The notes below the pieces were generated by a model. It saw only the letters and a list, made by a program, of their open reading frames with translations. It was not told where the DNA came from and searched no databases. From contig NZ_QLLO01000008.1 of NCBI RefSeq assembly GCF_003259525.1, positions 5,001-69,000 on the forward strand: a stretch of DNA of 64,000 bases, written 5' to 3'. The first letter of the stretch is position 1. Each line of letters begins with the position of its first letter. Positions 1-7,973 of the stretch are shown piece after piece. The translations under genes were made by a program, and so were the position numbers. This stretch comes from Olleya aquimaris (GTDB lineage Bacteria > Bacteroidota > Bacteroidia > Flavobacteriales > Flavobacteriaceae).

Positions 1-47
1 AGCCTGCCGCTAGCGTTCATCCTGAGCCAGGATCAAACTCTTCATCG
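1..47 (-). rRNA. rrs: 16S ribosomal RNA, 5' end only (partial)
   Basis: The reverse complement contains AGAGTTTGATCCTGGCTCAG, the universal 16S 5' signature, followed by the start of the next conserved stretch. Only the first ~47 nt lie in the window; the gene continues leftward beyond base 1. The exact mature 5' end is estimated from the usual few bases before AGAGTTTGATC. Tandem promoters pointing into it lie at 220-250 and 359-388. Confidence 0.97.
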
Positions 48-219
48 TTAATTTTTTAGTCTTTCGACTGTATCTTAACAATTAAAATGTCTAGTACTCA
101 AAATGGTTTATTCTCTTGTTTGAAATTAATCGTTTCCAATTAGTTTCTTACGCTGTCAATTCAATATGTTTATGAACTTTTTTTTCGTTTTCTTAAGTCG
201 TTTATCTCTTAAGCGGGTG

Positions 220-250
220 CAAATATAATTTGCTTTTTTTTATCTCACAA
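220..250 (-). promoter_or_regulatory. rRNA operon promoter, proximal
   Basis: On the minus strand it reads TTG, 20 nt, TATATTTG, a perfect match to the Bacteroidota/flavobacterial -33/-7 consensus (TTG...TAnnTTTG). It points at the 16S gene and leaves a leader of about 170 nt. The sequence around it (GGGTGCAAATATAA on plus) is repeated at the distal promoter. Confidence 0.8.
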
Positions 251-358
251 CTCTTTTTGAAAAAAATATTTATTTTTTTATTTCTGAGCTATATAATATA
301 ATTTCCCTGAACGTTTTTTCCTATACTCGATAACTTCTGTTACGTCGTTTTCGGGGTG

Positions 359-388
359 CAAATATAAAACCCTTTTTTAATCCCACAA
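359..388 (-). promoter_or_regulatory. rRNA operon promoter, distal
   Basis: Minus strand TTG, 19 nt, TATATTTG. It lies about 140 nt upstream of the proximal copy in the same orientation and shares flanking sequence (GGGGTGCAAATATAA, then CCCACAACCC), so the two promoters look like a local duplication. Tandem promoters are usual for bacterial rRNA operons. Confidence 0.75.
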
Positions 389-547
389 CCCTTTTTTGAA
401 TCTTTTTTTACTTTATTTTTTAATCACGCTTTAATATCATTATTTTCAATAGCTTACAGCTTATATTTTTTTTTGCTTGTTACCTTAATAAGTCTTTTGA
501 CTAATCATTAAATAGTACTATTAACTTTGTTACACTAAACTTCCTTT

Positions 548-650
548 GGGCTTTAACCGCGTTAGGGATTGCAATGACATCCTTTTTTTTGATGACATAT
601 ATGGCAAAAAAAAGATATAATGGAAAGCCCGACCCTTTTTTGGGGAACGC
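548..650. repeat. Structured intergenic element, Bacteroidota dispersed repeat type
   Basis: Arms GGGCTTT (548-554) and AAAGCCC (624-630) pair. GCGTT (559-563) and AACGC (646-650) pair across them, giving a pseudoknot-like order. An inner hairpin pairs T-run 583-590 with A-run 606-613, and CCC 633-635 can pair with GGG 642-644. The 3' part (AAAGCCCGACCC...GGGGAACGC) recurs in degenerate form at about 5511-5580. From memory, elements with GCGTTAGGGATTG and AAAGCCCGACC ends are dispersed in flavobacterial genomes. Strand of action is unknown; it could be a ncRNA, a terminator or a REP-like sequence. Confidence 0.5.
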
Positions 651-690
651 TATTGTTATAAAATTTTACATTATTACTTACAGAGTTGTA

Positions 691-721
691 TTGCTTGTCA
701 AGTATTATACTATTATATTTG
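691..721 (+). promoter_or_regulatory. thrS operon promoter
   Basis: TTG, 20 nt, TATATTTG matches the flavobacterial consensus. Transcription would begin around 726-728, just before the ATG at 740. This rules out the longer upstream reading of thrS. Confidence 0.75.
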
Positions 722-739
722 TGCCTTAATTTGATTTTA

Positions 740-2674
740 ATGATAAAAATTACTTTACCAGATGGTAGTGTAAAATCTTTTGAAAAGGGTTGTACACCTA
801 TTGATGTTGCAAAAAGTATTAGTGAAGGTTTGGCTAGAAATGTAATTTCGGCTAGTTTTAACGGAGATACTGTTGAATCTACTACTAGTTTAAATACTGA
901 CGGTTCTCTAGTTCTATATACATGGAATGATGACGAGGGTAAAAAAGCGTTTTGGCATAGTTCTGCTCACGTTTTAGCTCAAGCCTTAGAGGAGTTATAT
1001 CCTGGTTGTAAATTAACTATTGGTCCTGCAATTGATAATGGATTTTATTATGATGTTGATTTTGGTGAACACTCTATAAGCGATAAAGATTTTAAGTCTA
1101 TTGAGAATAAAATGTTAGAGATTGCTCGTGGAAAACATGAGTTTTCTATGCGATCTGTTTCTAAAGCAGATGCATTATCATTATATAAGGACAATATATA
1201 TAAGACTGAGTTAATAGAAAATCTTGAAGATGGCACAATTACTTTTTGTGATCATTCAACATTTACAGACTTATGTCGTGGTGGACATATACCAAACACT
1301 GGTATTATTAAAGCTGTAAAAGTGTTATCTGTTGCAGGTGCCTATTGGAGAGGAGATGAGAATAAACCACAATTGACACGTGTTTATGGGATTTCTTTTC
1401 CGAAACAAAAAGAGTTAACTGCTTATTTAGAACTTTTAGAAGAGGCAAAAAAACGAGACCACAGAAAATTAGGTAAAGAATTAGAACTTTTTACATTTTC
1501 TCAAAAAGTTGGTCAAGGACTACCTTTATGGCTACCTAAAGGTGCAGCTTTACGAGAGCGACTAGAAAACTTTTTAAAAGAAGCACAGAAAAAAGCAGGA
1601 TATGAAATGGTTGTTACACCACATATAGGTCAAAAAGAATTATATGTAACTTCTGGACATTATGCTAAGTATGGAGAAGATAGTTTTCAACCCATATCTA
1701 CTCCTAAAGAAGGTGAAGAGTTTTTACTTAAACCAATGAATTGTCCTCATCATTGTGAAATATATAATAGTACACAATGGTCTTATAAAGATTTACCTAA
1801 ACGATTTGCTGAGTTTGGCACAGTATATAGATATGAGCAAAGTGGTGAATTACATGGTTTAACCAGAGTACGTGGATTTACTCAAGATGATGCCCATATA
1901 TTTTGTACTCCAGACCAGTTAGATAAGGAATTTAAAGATGTTATAGATTTAGTGTTATATGTATTTGGATCTTTAGGCTTTGAAAATTTTACTGCTCAAG
2001 TCTCGTTACGTGATCCAGAAAAACCAGAAAAATACATAGGTAGTCTTGAGAATTGGGAAAAAGCAGAACAAGCAATTATTAACGCCGCAAAAGACAAAGG
2101 ATTAAACTATGTGGTAGAGACTGGTGAGGCTGCTTTTTATGGTCCTAAGTTAGATTTTATGGTAAAGGACGCATTAGGTAGACAGTGGCAATTAGGAACT
2201 ATACAAGTAGATTACAACTTACCAGAGCGTTTTGAGTTGACCTATAAAGGAAGTGATAATGAAACCCACAGACCTGTAATGATTCATCGTGCACCTTTTG
2301 GAAGTATGGAGCGTTTTATTGCAATTTTATTAGAACATACTGGAGGAAATTTCCCACTTTGGTTAATGCCAACTCAAGTTTCTGTATTAACTCTTAGTGA
2401 GAAATATGAAAAATACGGTCAAAAAGTTTTAACTTTGCTAGAAAATCACGAAATTCGCGCACTTGTAGATAACCGAAGCGAGACTATTGGTAAAAAAATT
2501 AGAGAGGCTGAAATGAATAAAACGCCTTATATGATTATCATTGGGGAGCAAGAAGAGAGTGAAGGTATGATTTCTGTAAGACAACACGGTGGAGAAGATT
2601 TAGGCACGATTAGTGTAGATGAGTTTGCAGAAGTTGTTAAAACAGAAATAAATAAAACAAAAAAACAATTTTAA
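740..2674 (+). CDS. thrS: Threonine-tRNA ligase
   Basis: Charges tRNA-Thr with threonine in the cytoplasm. The 644-residue protein has the full ThrRS order: an N-terminal TGS domain ([10 protein letters not shown] start), the editing/SAD domain with HSSAHVLAQ and DLCRGGH, the class II catalytic core with zinc-site PMNCPHHCE and motif 2 around [12 protein letters not shown], and the C-terminal anticodon-binding domain. The reading frame is open from 686, but homology and the promoter -7 box at 714-721 select ATG 740. It heads the conserved thrS-infC-rpmI-rplT translation cluster. Confidence 0.97.
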   Translation: MIKITLPDGSVKSFEKGCTPIDVAKSISEGLARNVISASFNGDTVESTTSLNTDGSLVLYTWNDDEGKKAFWHSSAHVLAQALEELYPGCKLTIGPAIDNGFYYDVDFGEHSISDKDFKSIENKMLEIARGKHEFSMRSVSKADALSLYKDNIYKTELIENLEDGTITFCDHSTFTDLCRGGHIPNTGIIKAVKVLSVAGAYWRGDENKPQLTRVYGISFPKQKELTAYLELLEEAKKRDHRKLGKELELFTFSQKVGQGLPLWLPKGAALRERLENFLKEAQKKAGYEMVVTPHIGQKELYVTSGHYAKYGEDSFQPISTPKEGEEFLLKPMNCPHHCEIYNSTQWSYKDLPKRFAEFGTVYRYEQSGELHGLTRVRGFTQDDAHIFCTPDQLDKEFKDVIDLVLYVFGSLGFENFTAQVSLRDPEKPEKYIGSLENWEKAEQAIINAAKDKGLNYVVETGEAAFYGPKLDFMVKDALGRQWQLGTIQVDYNLPERFELTYKGSDNETHRPVMIHRAPFGSMERFIAILLEHTGGNFPLWLMPTQVSVLTLSEKYEKYGQKVLTLLENHEIRALVDNRSETIGKKIREAEMNKTPYMIIIGEQEESEGMISVRQHGGEDLGTISVDEFAEVVKTEINKTKKQF

Positions 2675-2702
2675 AATTAAGTTTAACTAAAATATATAAG
2701 TC

Positions 2703-3254
2703 ATAGCAATACGTAGAAAAAGATCAAGAGGTCCGGCAAGAATCATAAAGGAAGATCAGCACAACATTAACGGAAAAATTAGAGCAGAAAAAGTGCGTCT
2801 AGTTGGAGACAATGTTGAAGTAGGAATTTATACCACTAAAGAAGCTCGAGCAATAGCTGAAGAGCAAGAATTAGATTTGGTTGAAATTTCGCCAAAAGCA
2901 GATCCACCAGTATGTAAAATAATGGATTACAAGAAGTTTCTTTATGAACAGAAGAAACGGGAAAAAGCATTAAAATCTAAGGCTACAAAAGTTGTTATCA
3001 AAGAAATTAGATTTGGTCCTCAAACAGATGACCATGATTACGAATTTAAAAAGAAACACGCCGAGAAATTCTTGAAAGAAGGAGCTAAATTAAAAGCTTT
3101 TGTATTCTTTAAAGGACGATCTATTGTGTTTAAAGAGCAAGGACAAATTTTGTTATTACGTTTAGCTCAAGATTTGGAAGAGTTTGGAAAAGTAGAACAA
3201 ATGCCAAGACTTGAAGGAAAACGTATGACTATGTTTATAGCTCCAAAAAAATAG
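2703..3254 (+). CDS. infC: Translation initiation factor IF-3, probable AUA start
   Basis: IF-3 binds the 30S subunit and checks start codon pairing. The conserved C-terminal half ([10 protein letters not shown], then [14 protein letters not shown]) and N-domain ([22 protein letters not shown]) are intact. Conserved family sequence continues upstream of the first GTG (2793): [18 protein letters not shown] encodes the usual flavobacterial N-terminus. The frame is closed by TAA at 2697-2699, and there is no ATG, GTG or TTG between that stop and 2793, so the start is almost certainly the AUA at 2703. Length from there is 183 aa, normal for the family. Non-AUG starts underlie IF-3 autoregulation in other bacteria. 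Confidence 0.93.
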   Translation: MAIRRKRSRGPARIIKEDQHNINGKIRAEKVRLVGDNVEVGIYTTKEARAIAEEQELDLVEISPKADPPVCKIMDYKKFLYEQKKREKALKSKATKVVIKEIRFGPQTDDHDYEFKKKHAEKFLKEGAKLKAFVFFKGRSIVFKEQGQILLLRLAQDLEEFGKVEQMPRLEGKRMTMFIAPKK

Positions 3255-3319
3255 ATAGAACTGAAATAATTTCAGTAGTAAAAACATTATAAGCGAAATA
3301 ATTAAAACTAGGAAACAAA

Positions 3320-3517
3320 ATGCCTAAAATGAAAACAAAATCTAGTGCTAAAAAGCGTTTTAAGCTTACTGGTACTGGTAAAATTAAAAGAAAGCACGCG
3401 TTTAAAAGTCACATCTTAACAAAGAAGTCTAAAAAACGTAAATTAGCTTTAACTCATGACGGTTTGGTACACAAAGCGGATGAGAACAATGTTAAAGTGA
3501 TGTTACGTTTAAAGTAA
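3320..3517 (+). CDS. rpmI: 50S ribosomal protein L35
   Basis: A 65-residue, highly basic protein starting [20 protein letters not shown], the typical L35 N-terminus, with a C-terminal NNVKVMLRL tail. It is a structural protein of the large subunit, placed between infC and rplT as in most bacteria. Its 3' end forms a hairpin (ATGTTAC / GTAACAT, 3500-3520) that includes the stop codon. Confidence 0.97.
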   Translation: MPKMKTKSSAKKRFKLTGTGKIKRKHAFKSHILTKKSKKRKLALTHDGLVHKADENNVKVMLRLK

Positions 3518-3538
3518 CATTGTTTTAACCGGTTAAAA
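3500..3538 (+). promoter_or_regulatory. Palindromic stretch between rpmI and rplT
   Basis: Two consecutive inverted repeats occur: ATGTTAC/GTAACAT with a 7-nt loop across the rpmI stop, and the perfect 16-bp palindrome TTTTAACCGGTTAAAA at 3523-3538. L20 autoregulates rpmI-rplT expression in other bacteria through mRNA structure, so a regulatory role is possible but is only inferred from position. Confidence 0.3.
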
Positions 3539-3617
3539 TTATTTATAAACCCTGGAGTTAGGCTCAAAATAAAGTGTTAATTAATTAACCGCCTACTACA
3601 AAAAAACAATTAAAATT

Positions 3618-3962
3618 ATGCCTAGATCAGTAAATTCTGTAGCTAAAAGAGCCAGAAGAAAAAAGGTGCTTAAACAAGCAAAAGGTTACTTTGGACGTCG
3701 TAAAAACGTTTGGACAGTAGCAAAAAATGCGGTTGACAAAGCTATGCAGTATGCATACAGAGACCGTAGAAACAAAAAGAGAACGTTTCGTGCATTATGG
3801 ATAACGCGTATTAACGCAGGAGCTAGATTACACGGAATGTCTTATTCACAATTTATGGGAAAAGTAAAAGCTAATAATATCGAGTTAAACCGTAAGGTTT
3901 TAGCTGATTTAGCGATGAACCACCCAGAAGCTTTTGAAGCTATTGTGAACAAAGTAAAATAA
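3618..3962 (+). CDS. rplT: 50S ribosomal protein L20
   Basis: A 114-residue basic protein with the L20 N-terminal extension ([20 protein letters not shown]) and globular domain ([21 protein letters not shown]). It binds 23S rRNA early in 50S assembly. It ends the thrS-infC-rpmI-rplT cluster and is followed by a strong hairpin terminator. Confidence 0.98.
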   Translation: MPRSVNSVAKRARRKKVLKQAKGYFGRRKNVWTVAKNAVDKAMQYAYRDRRNKKRTFRALWITRINAGARLHGMSYSQFMGKVKANNIELNRKVLADLAMNHPEAFEAIVNKVK

Positions 3963-4008
3963 GGGGCATTTTGCCAATTGTCTAACAATACTTCGCTTAT
4001 AATATTTA

Positions 4009-4040
4009 AAATCCGATTCTTAATTGAATCGGATTTTTTT
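4009..4040. terminator. Bidirectional rho-independent terminator after rplT
   Basis: Stem AATCCGATTC / GAATCGGATT with a 6-nt loop is followed by seven T on plus and preceded by A residues. It separates rplT (plus) from the convergent cyclase gene (minus), whose stop codon lies at 4039-4041, so the hairpin acts mainly for rplT. Confidence 0.85.
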
Positions 4041-5118
4041 ATTCTTTATTAATTGAAAATAGCCTGACTTCTTCTTCTTTTCCTTTTAATGGAATATTAC
4101 CTATAGAGCGTATCTTAAACTTTTGAAGATTTAATTTATCTAATAACTCTTCTGAAATTAAAAGTGATTCGTTATACTTATTACATTCTCCTTGTATCCT
4201 AGCAGATGTATTTATAACATCACCATGAAACGCTATTTCTTTTTTAAGAGTACCCACTTCTGTAACAATTAGCTTCCCACCATGCAAACCTGCTTTAAAC
4301 TTAGGTTGCAAACCAAAATGCTTTAGATAGGCTTTCTGTTTTTTTAATAGTCTATCTTGAAATTTAAAAAACAATTCTACACAGTTATTATTTTTAATTC
4401 CTTTTTTAAAGGTCCAGCTTATGACAGCTTCATCACCAACATATTGATATATTTCTGCACTATAATTTGTAATAACTCGGTTTAAATCGTAAAAACATTC
4501 TTGAATCAGTTCGCTATATTTATAGTGTCCTAACTGTTCTGCTATTGTAGTAGATCCTTTTAAGTCTAAAAACATAAATATACGCTCTTCTTCACGTGGT
4601 TTTTTATACTTACCAATTAACTGGTTAAACAAAACGCCTTTCCCAAATTTTTCTTTAGCAATTTTTAAAAATGAAAATATTAAAGAGCAAACAATAAAAT
4701 AGCCTACAACTAACCAAAATACTTTGTTTTCTTTCCACCAACCTTGCTCGTTTGGTAAGTTTCTGTCTATTTGCTGTTCTATTAACCCAACTATATAATT
4801 GGTAGATAAAATTAGCATGAGTAGATAAATCAAAGACTTTTCCAGTAATACTAATCCTGTAGCTAGCTTATTTAGTTGAAATTTTTCAAAGATAAATTCG
4901 ACAATTGCATATACAAACCCAACTAGTATTCCAGCAAAAACTCCAAATTCTAACCATTGTAATATTGGTACTACTGCACTTTCTGACGTCTCAAAAGCTT
5001 CACCACCTTCTGCTCCTACTTGATAGTAGCGTATCATGATAAACAAACAAAATGCTAGAGACCAAAAAATGATAGTCGCAAATAGTAACCTTAAAAATTG
5101 AAATAGTGTGTTTTTCAA
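4039..5118 (-). CDS. Membrane-bound class III adenylate/guanylate cyclase
   Basis: Predicted to make a cyclic nucleotide at the inner membrane. Four hydrophobic segments (about residues 10-30, 52-76, 90-112, 132-154) are followed by a CHD catalytic domain from about 178. Metal-binding Asp are visible at D185 (FLDLKGST) and D229 (YVGDEA), and the transition-state Asn/Arg in NTSARIQ (N303, R307), so it should be active. The start is TTG, because the next Met lies after the first membrane segment. The gene begins 10 nt after the EF-hand gene stop, which suggests one transcript. Substrate (ATP or GTP) is not decided. Confidence 0.87.
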   Translation of the reverse strand: MKNTLFQFLRLLFATIIFWSLAFCLFIMIRYYQVGAEGGEAFETSESAVVPILQWLEFGVFAGILVGFVYAIVEFIFEKFQLNKLATGLVLLEKSLIYLLMLILSTNYIVGLIEQQIDRNLPNEQGWWKENKVFWLVVGYFIVCSLIFSFLKIAKEKFGKGVLFNQLIGKYKKPREEERIFMFLDLKGSTTIAEQLGHYKYSELIQECFYDLNRVITNYSAEIYQYVGDEAVISWTFKKGIKNNNCVELFFKFQDRLLKKQKAYLKHFGLQPKFKAGLHGGKLIVTEVGTLKKEIAFHGDVINTSARIQGECNKYNESLLISEELLDKLNLQKFKIRSIGNIPLKGKEEEVRLFSINKE

Positions 5119-5128
5119 ATGGTGTTTT

Positions 5129-5398
5129 TTATGATGAAATCTCGTCTATTGCTGCTTTAAATTCTGACCAACTAATTAATTGATCTCCATCTTTATCGTA
5201 TCCTTCAATAAGTTTTGAAGTTACAATACCGCGAATAAATCCGCTAATTTCTGCTTTTTGAAGTAGGTTTTTAATTTCTGATTTTGATAACTTTTTATCT
5301 CCATTTTCATCAAAAAAGTCGAACGCGTTTTTTGGCGAATCAAAATGATTGGTGATTAGTATTTCTATTTTTTTTAGGATATCATCTTTTGTTGACAT
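5129..5398 (-). CDS. Small EF-hand calcium-binding protein
   Basis: An 89-residue cytoplasmic protein with no signal peptide and two canonical EF-hand loops: DENGDKKLSKSE (ligand positions D30, N32, D34, S38, E41) and DKDGDQLISWSE (D68, D70, D72, S76, E79). It lies immediately upstream of the membrane cyclase gene, 10 nt away and in the same direction. A calcium-sensing partner of the cyclase is the obvious hypothesis, but nothing in the sequence proves interaction. Confidence 0.85.
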   Translation of the reverse strand: MSTKDDILKKIEILITNHFDSPKNAFDFFDENGDKKLSKSEIKNLLQKAEISGFIRGIVTSKLIEGYDKDGDQLISWSEFKAAIDEISS

Positions 5399-5510
5399 TG
5401 TAGTAAAGATTGAAGTATTAATAAGCTATTTATTAGGTCTAGTAGATTGTGGTACTGCGTTAAGGATTATTCATTTTTTTATAATATTATTATAGTATTC
5501 ATGATTACTT

Positions 5511-5580
5511 CGTAGTTGAGCAATTGTTGGAGCACATTTTTGATTGCGACTTGCGAAAGCCTGACCCTTGTGGTAACGCC
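5511..5580. repeat. Degenerate second copy of the 548-650 structured element
   Basis: The segment AAAGCCTGACCCTTGTGGTAACGCC-like sequence matches the AAAGCCCGACCC...GGGGAACGC end of the element near thrS, and a GTTGAGCAATTGTTG stretch replaces the GCGTTAGGGATTG arm. On the minus strand it lies directly after the stop codon of the secreted protein gene at 5589. A 75-codon frame over it is not coding. Confidence 0.4.
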
Positions 5581-5588
5581 AAAAAAAA

Positions 5589-6848
5589 TTAAGTTTTCTG
5601 CTTTTTCTTTTTTGCTGCAGGGAACAATACATTGTTTAAAATTAATCGGTAACCAGGTGATGTTGGGTGTAATTCCAACTCGGTTTTTGGGTCGCCAACT
5701 TTATGTGTATAATCTTCTGGGTCGTGTCCACCATAAAAAGTAAAAAAGCCTTTTCCTTTAATACCATGTATGTATTTGGCTTCTCCATTGGTCTTGTTTT
5801 CACCCATAACTAGCACATTAGATTTGATTTCATCTCTGGTAAAAGAAGTAGTTTGACCCATAAACCCCTTTACCAATGCTGTATGATTCTGGCATAACAT
5901 AGTTGGAATGGGATCCCATTTAGCAGAAAAATCCATTAGGGAAAAATAGTCTGTTTCTTTTGGAATCATTCGTTTTGTGGTCATATCAATACTTGAAAAC
6001 TCATAAACCATTGGGCTGCGCACTAGTGTAAAATCTTTAAAAGCAAAAGTTTTAGAATAGTCAATTTTAGATTGGTAGTTACCATCGCTTGCGTCACCAT
6101 CAAACATAGGCTCGCAGATATCTACATGCACTGCAGACAATGCAATATCAAAACTATCTGTAGCGCTACACATGGCAAACATAAATCCGCCACCTACGAC
6201 GTAATCTCTAATTTTTAGTGCAACATCGCGTTTGGCTTCGGACACTTTAGCGTATCCTAATTTTGTAGCTAATGCTTCAGCATCTTTTTTTTCTTGAATG
6301 TACCAAGCAGCTTGACGGTAACGTGCGTAAAATTTTCCGTATTGTCCAGTAAAATCTTCGTGATGTAGGTGTAACCAATCGTATAATAGTAATTCGTCTT
6401 TTAAGACTTCTTCATCGTAAACGGTTTCATAAGGGATTTCTGCGTAGCTTAAAACCATTGTTACTGCATCATCCCAAGGTAATTTTCCTTTTGGTGTGTA
6501 GACTGCAATTTTAGGTGCTTTTTCAAGTACAACAGCTTCCATATTTTTACTAGGACTGCTAATTTCTTCTAAAATTTGCTCTGTTTTAGCATCAGATAAT
6601 ACTTCAAAACTTACACCTCTTATTTGACATTCTCTTTGTATCTCTTCGCTATCTGGTAATAAAAACGAACCGCCTCTGTAATTAAGAAGCCATTTAACTT
6701 TTACATCTTTCTCTAAGGTCCAATAAGTAATTCCGTAGGCTTTTAAATGATTTTTTTGCGTGTCAGCATCCATCGGAATTAGGATGTAAGACGCAAATAT
6801 TTGATTAACAAATAGAAACAGGATTAAAAATGCTGCTAATTTTTTCAT
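5589..6848 (-). CDS. Secreted conserved Bacteroidota protein (often labelled asparagine synthetase B)
   Basis: A 419-residue protein with a signal peptide (MKKLAAFLILFLFVNQIFAS), hence probably periplasmic or outer-membrane associated. I recognise the family from Flavobacteriaceae: conserved blocks include WLLNYRGGSF, KLPWDDAVT, HHEDFTGQYGKF, CSATDSFDIAL and YGGHDPEDY, and it ends in the lysine-rich KKKKQKT. Database entries call it asparagine synthetase B, but there is no N-terminal glutaminase Cys and no ATP-pyrophosphatase motif. It resembles a glutamine-amidotransferase-like fold protein at most (GGGFMFAMCSATD). True activity is unknown. It lies 69 nt downstream of the AI-2E permease gene. 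Confidence 0.7.
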   Translation of the reverse strand: MKKLAAFLILFLFVNQIFASYILIPMDADTQKNHLKAYGITYWTLEKDVKVKWLLNYRGGSFLLPDSEEIQRECQIRGVSFEVLSDAKTEQILEEISSPSKNMEAVVLEKAPKIAVYTPKGKLPWDDAVTMVLSYAEIPYETVYDEEVLKDELLLYDWLHLHHEDFTGQYGKFYARYRQAAWYIQEKKDAEALATKLGYAKVSEAKRDVALKIRDYVVGGGFMFAMCSATDSFDIALSAVHVDICEPMFDGDASDGNYQSKIDYSKTFAFKDFTLVRSPMVYEFSSIDMTTKRMIPKETDYFSLMDFSAKWDPIPTMLCQNHTALVKGFMGQTTSFTRDEIKSNVLVMGENKTNGEAKYIHGIKGKGFFTFYGGHDPEDYTHKVGDPKTELELHPTSPGYRLILNNVLFPAAKKKKQKT

Positions 6849-6917
6849 TTAAAATAAGTGATTTATAACTTGAAAGATAGTTAAAAAAGCAACTTTTTAA
6901 AACGAATTAGCAATAAA

Positions 6918-7952
6918 TTAACTTGAAGAACCGGAGAGTAGGTCTGATATAATCTTTGTTCTAGGAAACTGCTCGAAAATAATTTTAAGAAATACTGTAA
7001 TAGGGATTGCCATTATCAGTCCAGGAATACCCCAAATAAATCCCCAAAACATTAGCATAACTAAAACAGCGATAACATTTATGGAAAAAGATTTACCCAT
7101 AAATATTGGCTCTAAAATACTACCATACAAGACTTGTGTACCTGCAATGGATATAACAAAAAACAATAGTTTACTAGAGGTTTCAAGCTCTACAAATGCA
7201 AAAATGGATAGTAAAATTACGGTTATAAATGATCCAACCATCTGAACAAAGTTGATTAAAAACGCAAATAATCCCCAGAAAATAGGGAAACTAACATCAA
7301 AGAAATAACAAGCCAACCCGGTAAACACTCCAGTTAAAAAGCTAACTAAAAACTTAACTTTTATAAATTTTATTAAGTCCTTTTCAATTTTCATAAAGGT
7401 TTTAATAGAAGTGTGTTTTTTCTTTAAAATAGTTCTATTAATAAGTTTTTCTACATTAATAGACTCTGCTAACCAAAGCACAACAAAAAAGGTTGTCATT
7501 AACAAAGCGGTCAAAAATTTACTAATAAAACTAAGTGTTGGAGACAAGTTATCAAGTAAAGCCTCTTTATTTACTAAACGTGTTAAAGATCTGCTACCTT
7601 CTACTTTTTCTACTCCAAAAAAAGCTTCAATATTATCTACTAAAGCGTTTATTTTATCTTCAGCTTTATGAAAAAACTGAGAATCTGATGCTAAAATTTC
7701 TCTACTAGACAATTTTACTAACTCCACTCCTATTTTTATACCTATAGCAATCACTAACAAAACAATAATTACGCTAACCATTTTTGGGAAATTACGTTTA
7801 AGTAAAAAACGCATTAAAGGTAAAAACAGTAATGCTATAAACATTGAAAACACTAAGGGTACAAATATAAAGGACAGTACTTTTAGCAAGTAAAATATTA
7901 TTGGTATTACAATGACTAAAAGTAAATAGTTAGTGGTTTTTATTTTGTCCAT
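6918..7952 (-). CDS. AI-2E family (PerM/UPF0118) transporter
   Basis: A 344-residue polytopic membrane protein with the family layout: two N-terminal hydrophobic segments, a charged loop with the IEAFFGVEKVEG region, then a cluster of C-terminal helices including the diagnostic GLxMAIPITVFLKI end. Family members export small molecules such as AI-2 or sodium; the substrate here is unknown. It starts 21 nt after dnaB stops and is probably cotranscribed with it. Confidence 0.87.
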   Translation of the reverse strand: MDKIKTTNYLLLVIVIPIIFYLLKVLSFIFVPLVFSMFIALLFLPLMRFLLKRNFPKMVSVIIVLLVIAIGIKIGVELVKLSSREILASDSQFFHKAEDKINALVDNIEAFFGVEKVEGSRSLTRLVNKEALLDNLSPTLSFISKFLTALLMTTFFVVLWLAESINVEKLINRTILKKKHTSIKTFMKIEKDLIKFIKVKFLVSFLTGVFTGLACYFFDVSFPIFWGLFAFLINFVQMVGSFITVILLSIFAFVELETSSKLLFFVISIAGTQVLYGSILEPIFMGKSFSINVIAVLVMLMFWGFIWGIPGLIMAIPITVFLKIIFEQFPRTKIISDLLSGSSS

Positions 7953-7973
7953 TAAGTAGTCGGTTAAAATTTA

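Larger units (their letters stand above)
48..690. other. Intergenic region between 16S rRNA and thrS
   Basis: This long gene-free stretch holds the minus-strand rRNA leader (48 to about 215), two rRNA promoters, a structured repeat-like element at 548-650 and, at its right end, the thrS promoter. I see no credible reading frame in it. The rest is T-rich leader without recognisable features. Confidence 0.7.

Noticed and set aside
686-739. Longer thrS start with 18 extra residues
   Set aside because: The extra residues are not in the ThrRS family and contain the promoter -7 box TATATTTG at 714-721.
5516-5743. A 75-codon plus-strand frame overlapping the 3' end of the secreted protein gene
   Set aside because: It runs through the degenerate structured element and into antisense of a well-conserved protein; no family resemblance.
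5589-6848. Asparagine synthetase B as a functional call
   Set aside because: The protein has a signal peptide and none of the AsnB glutaminase or synthetase motifs; only the database label is shared.
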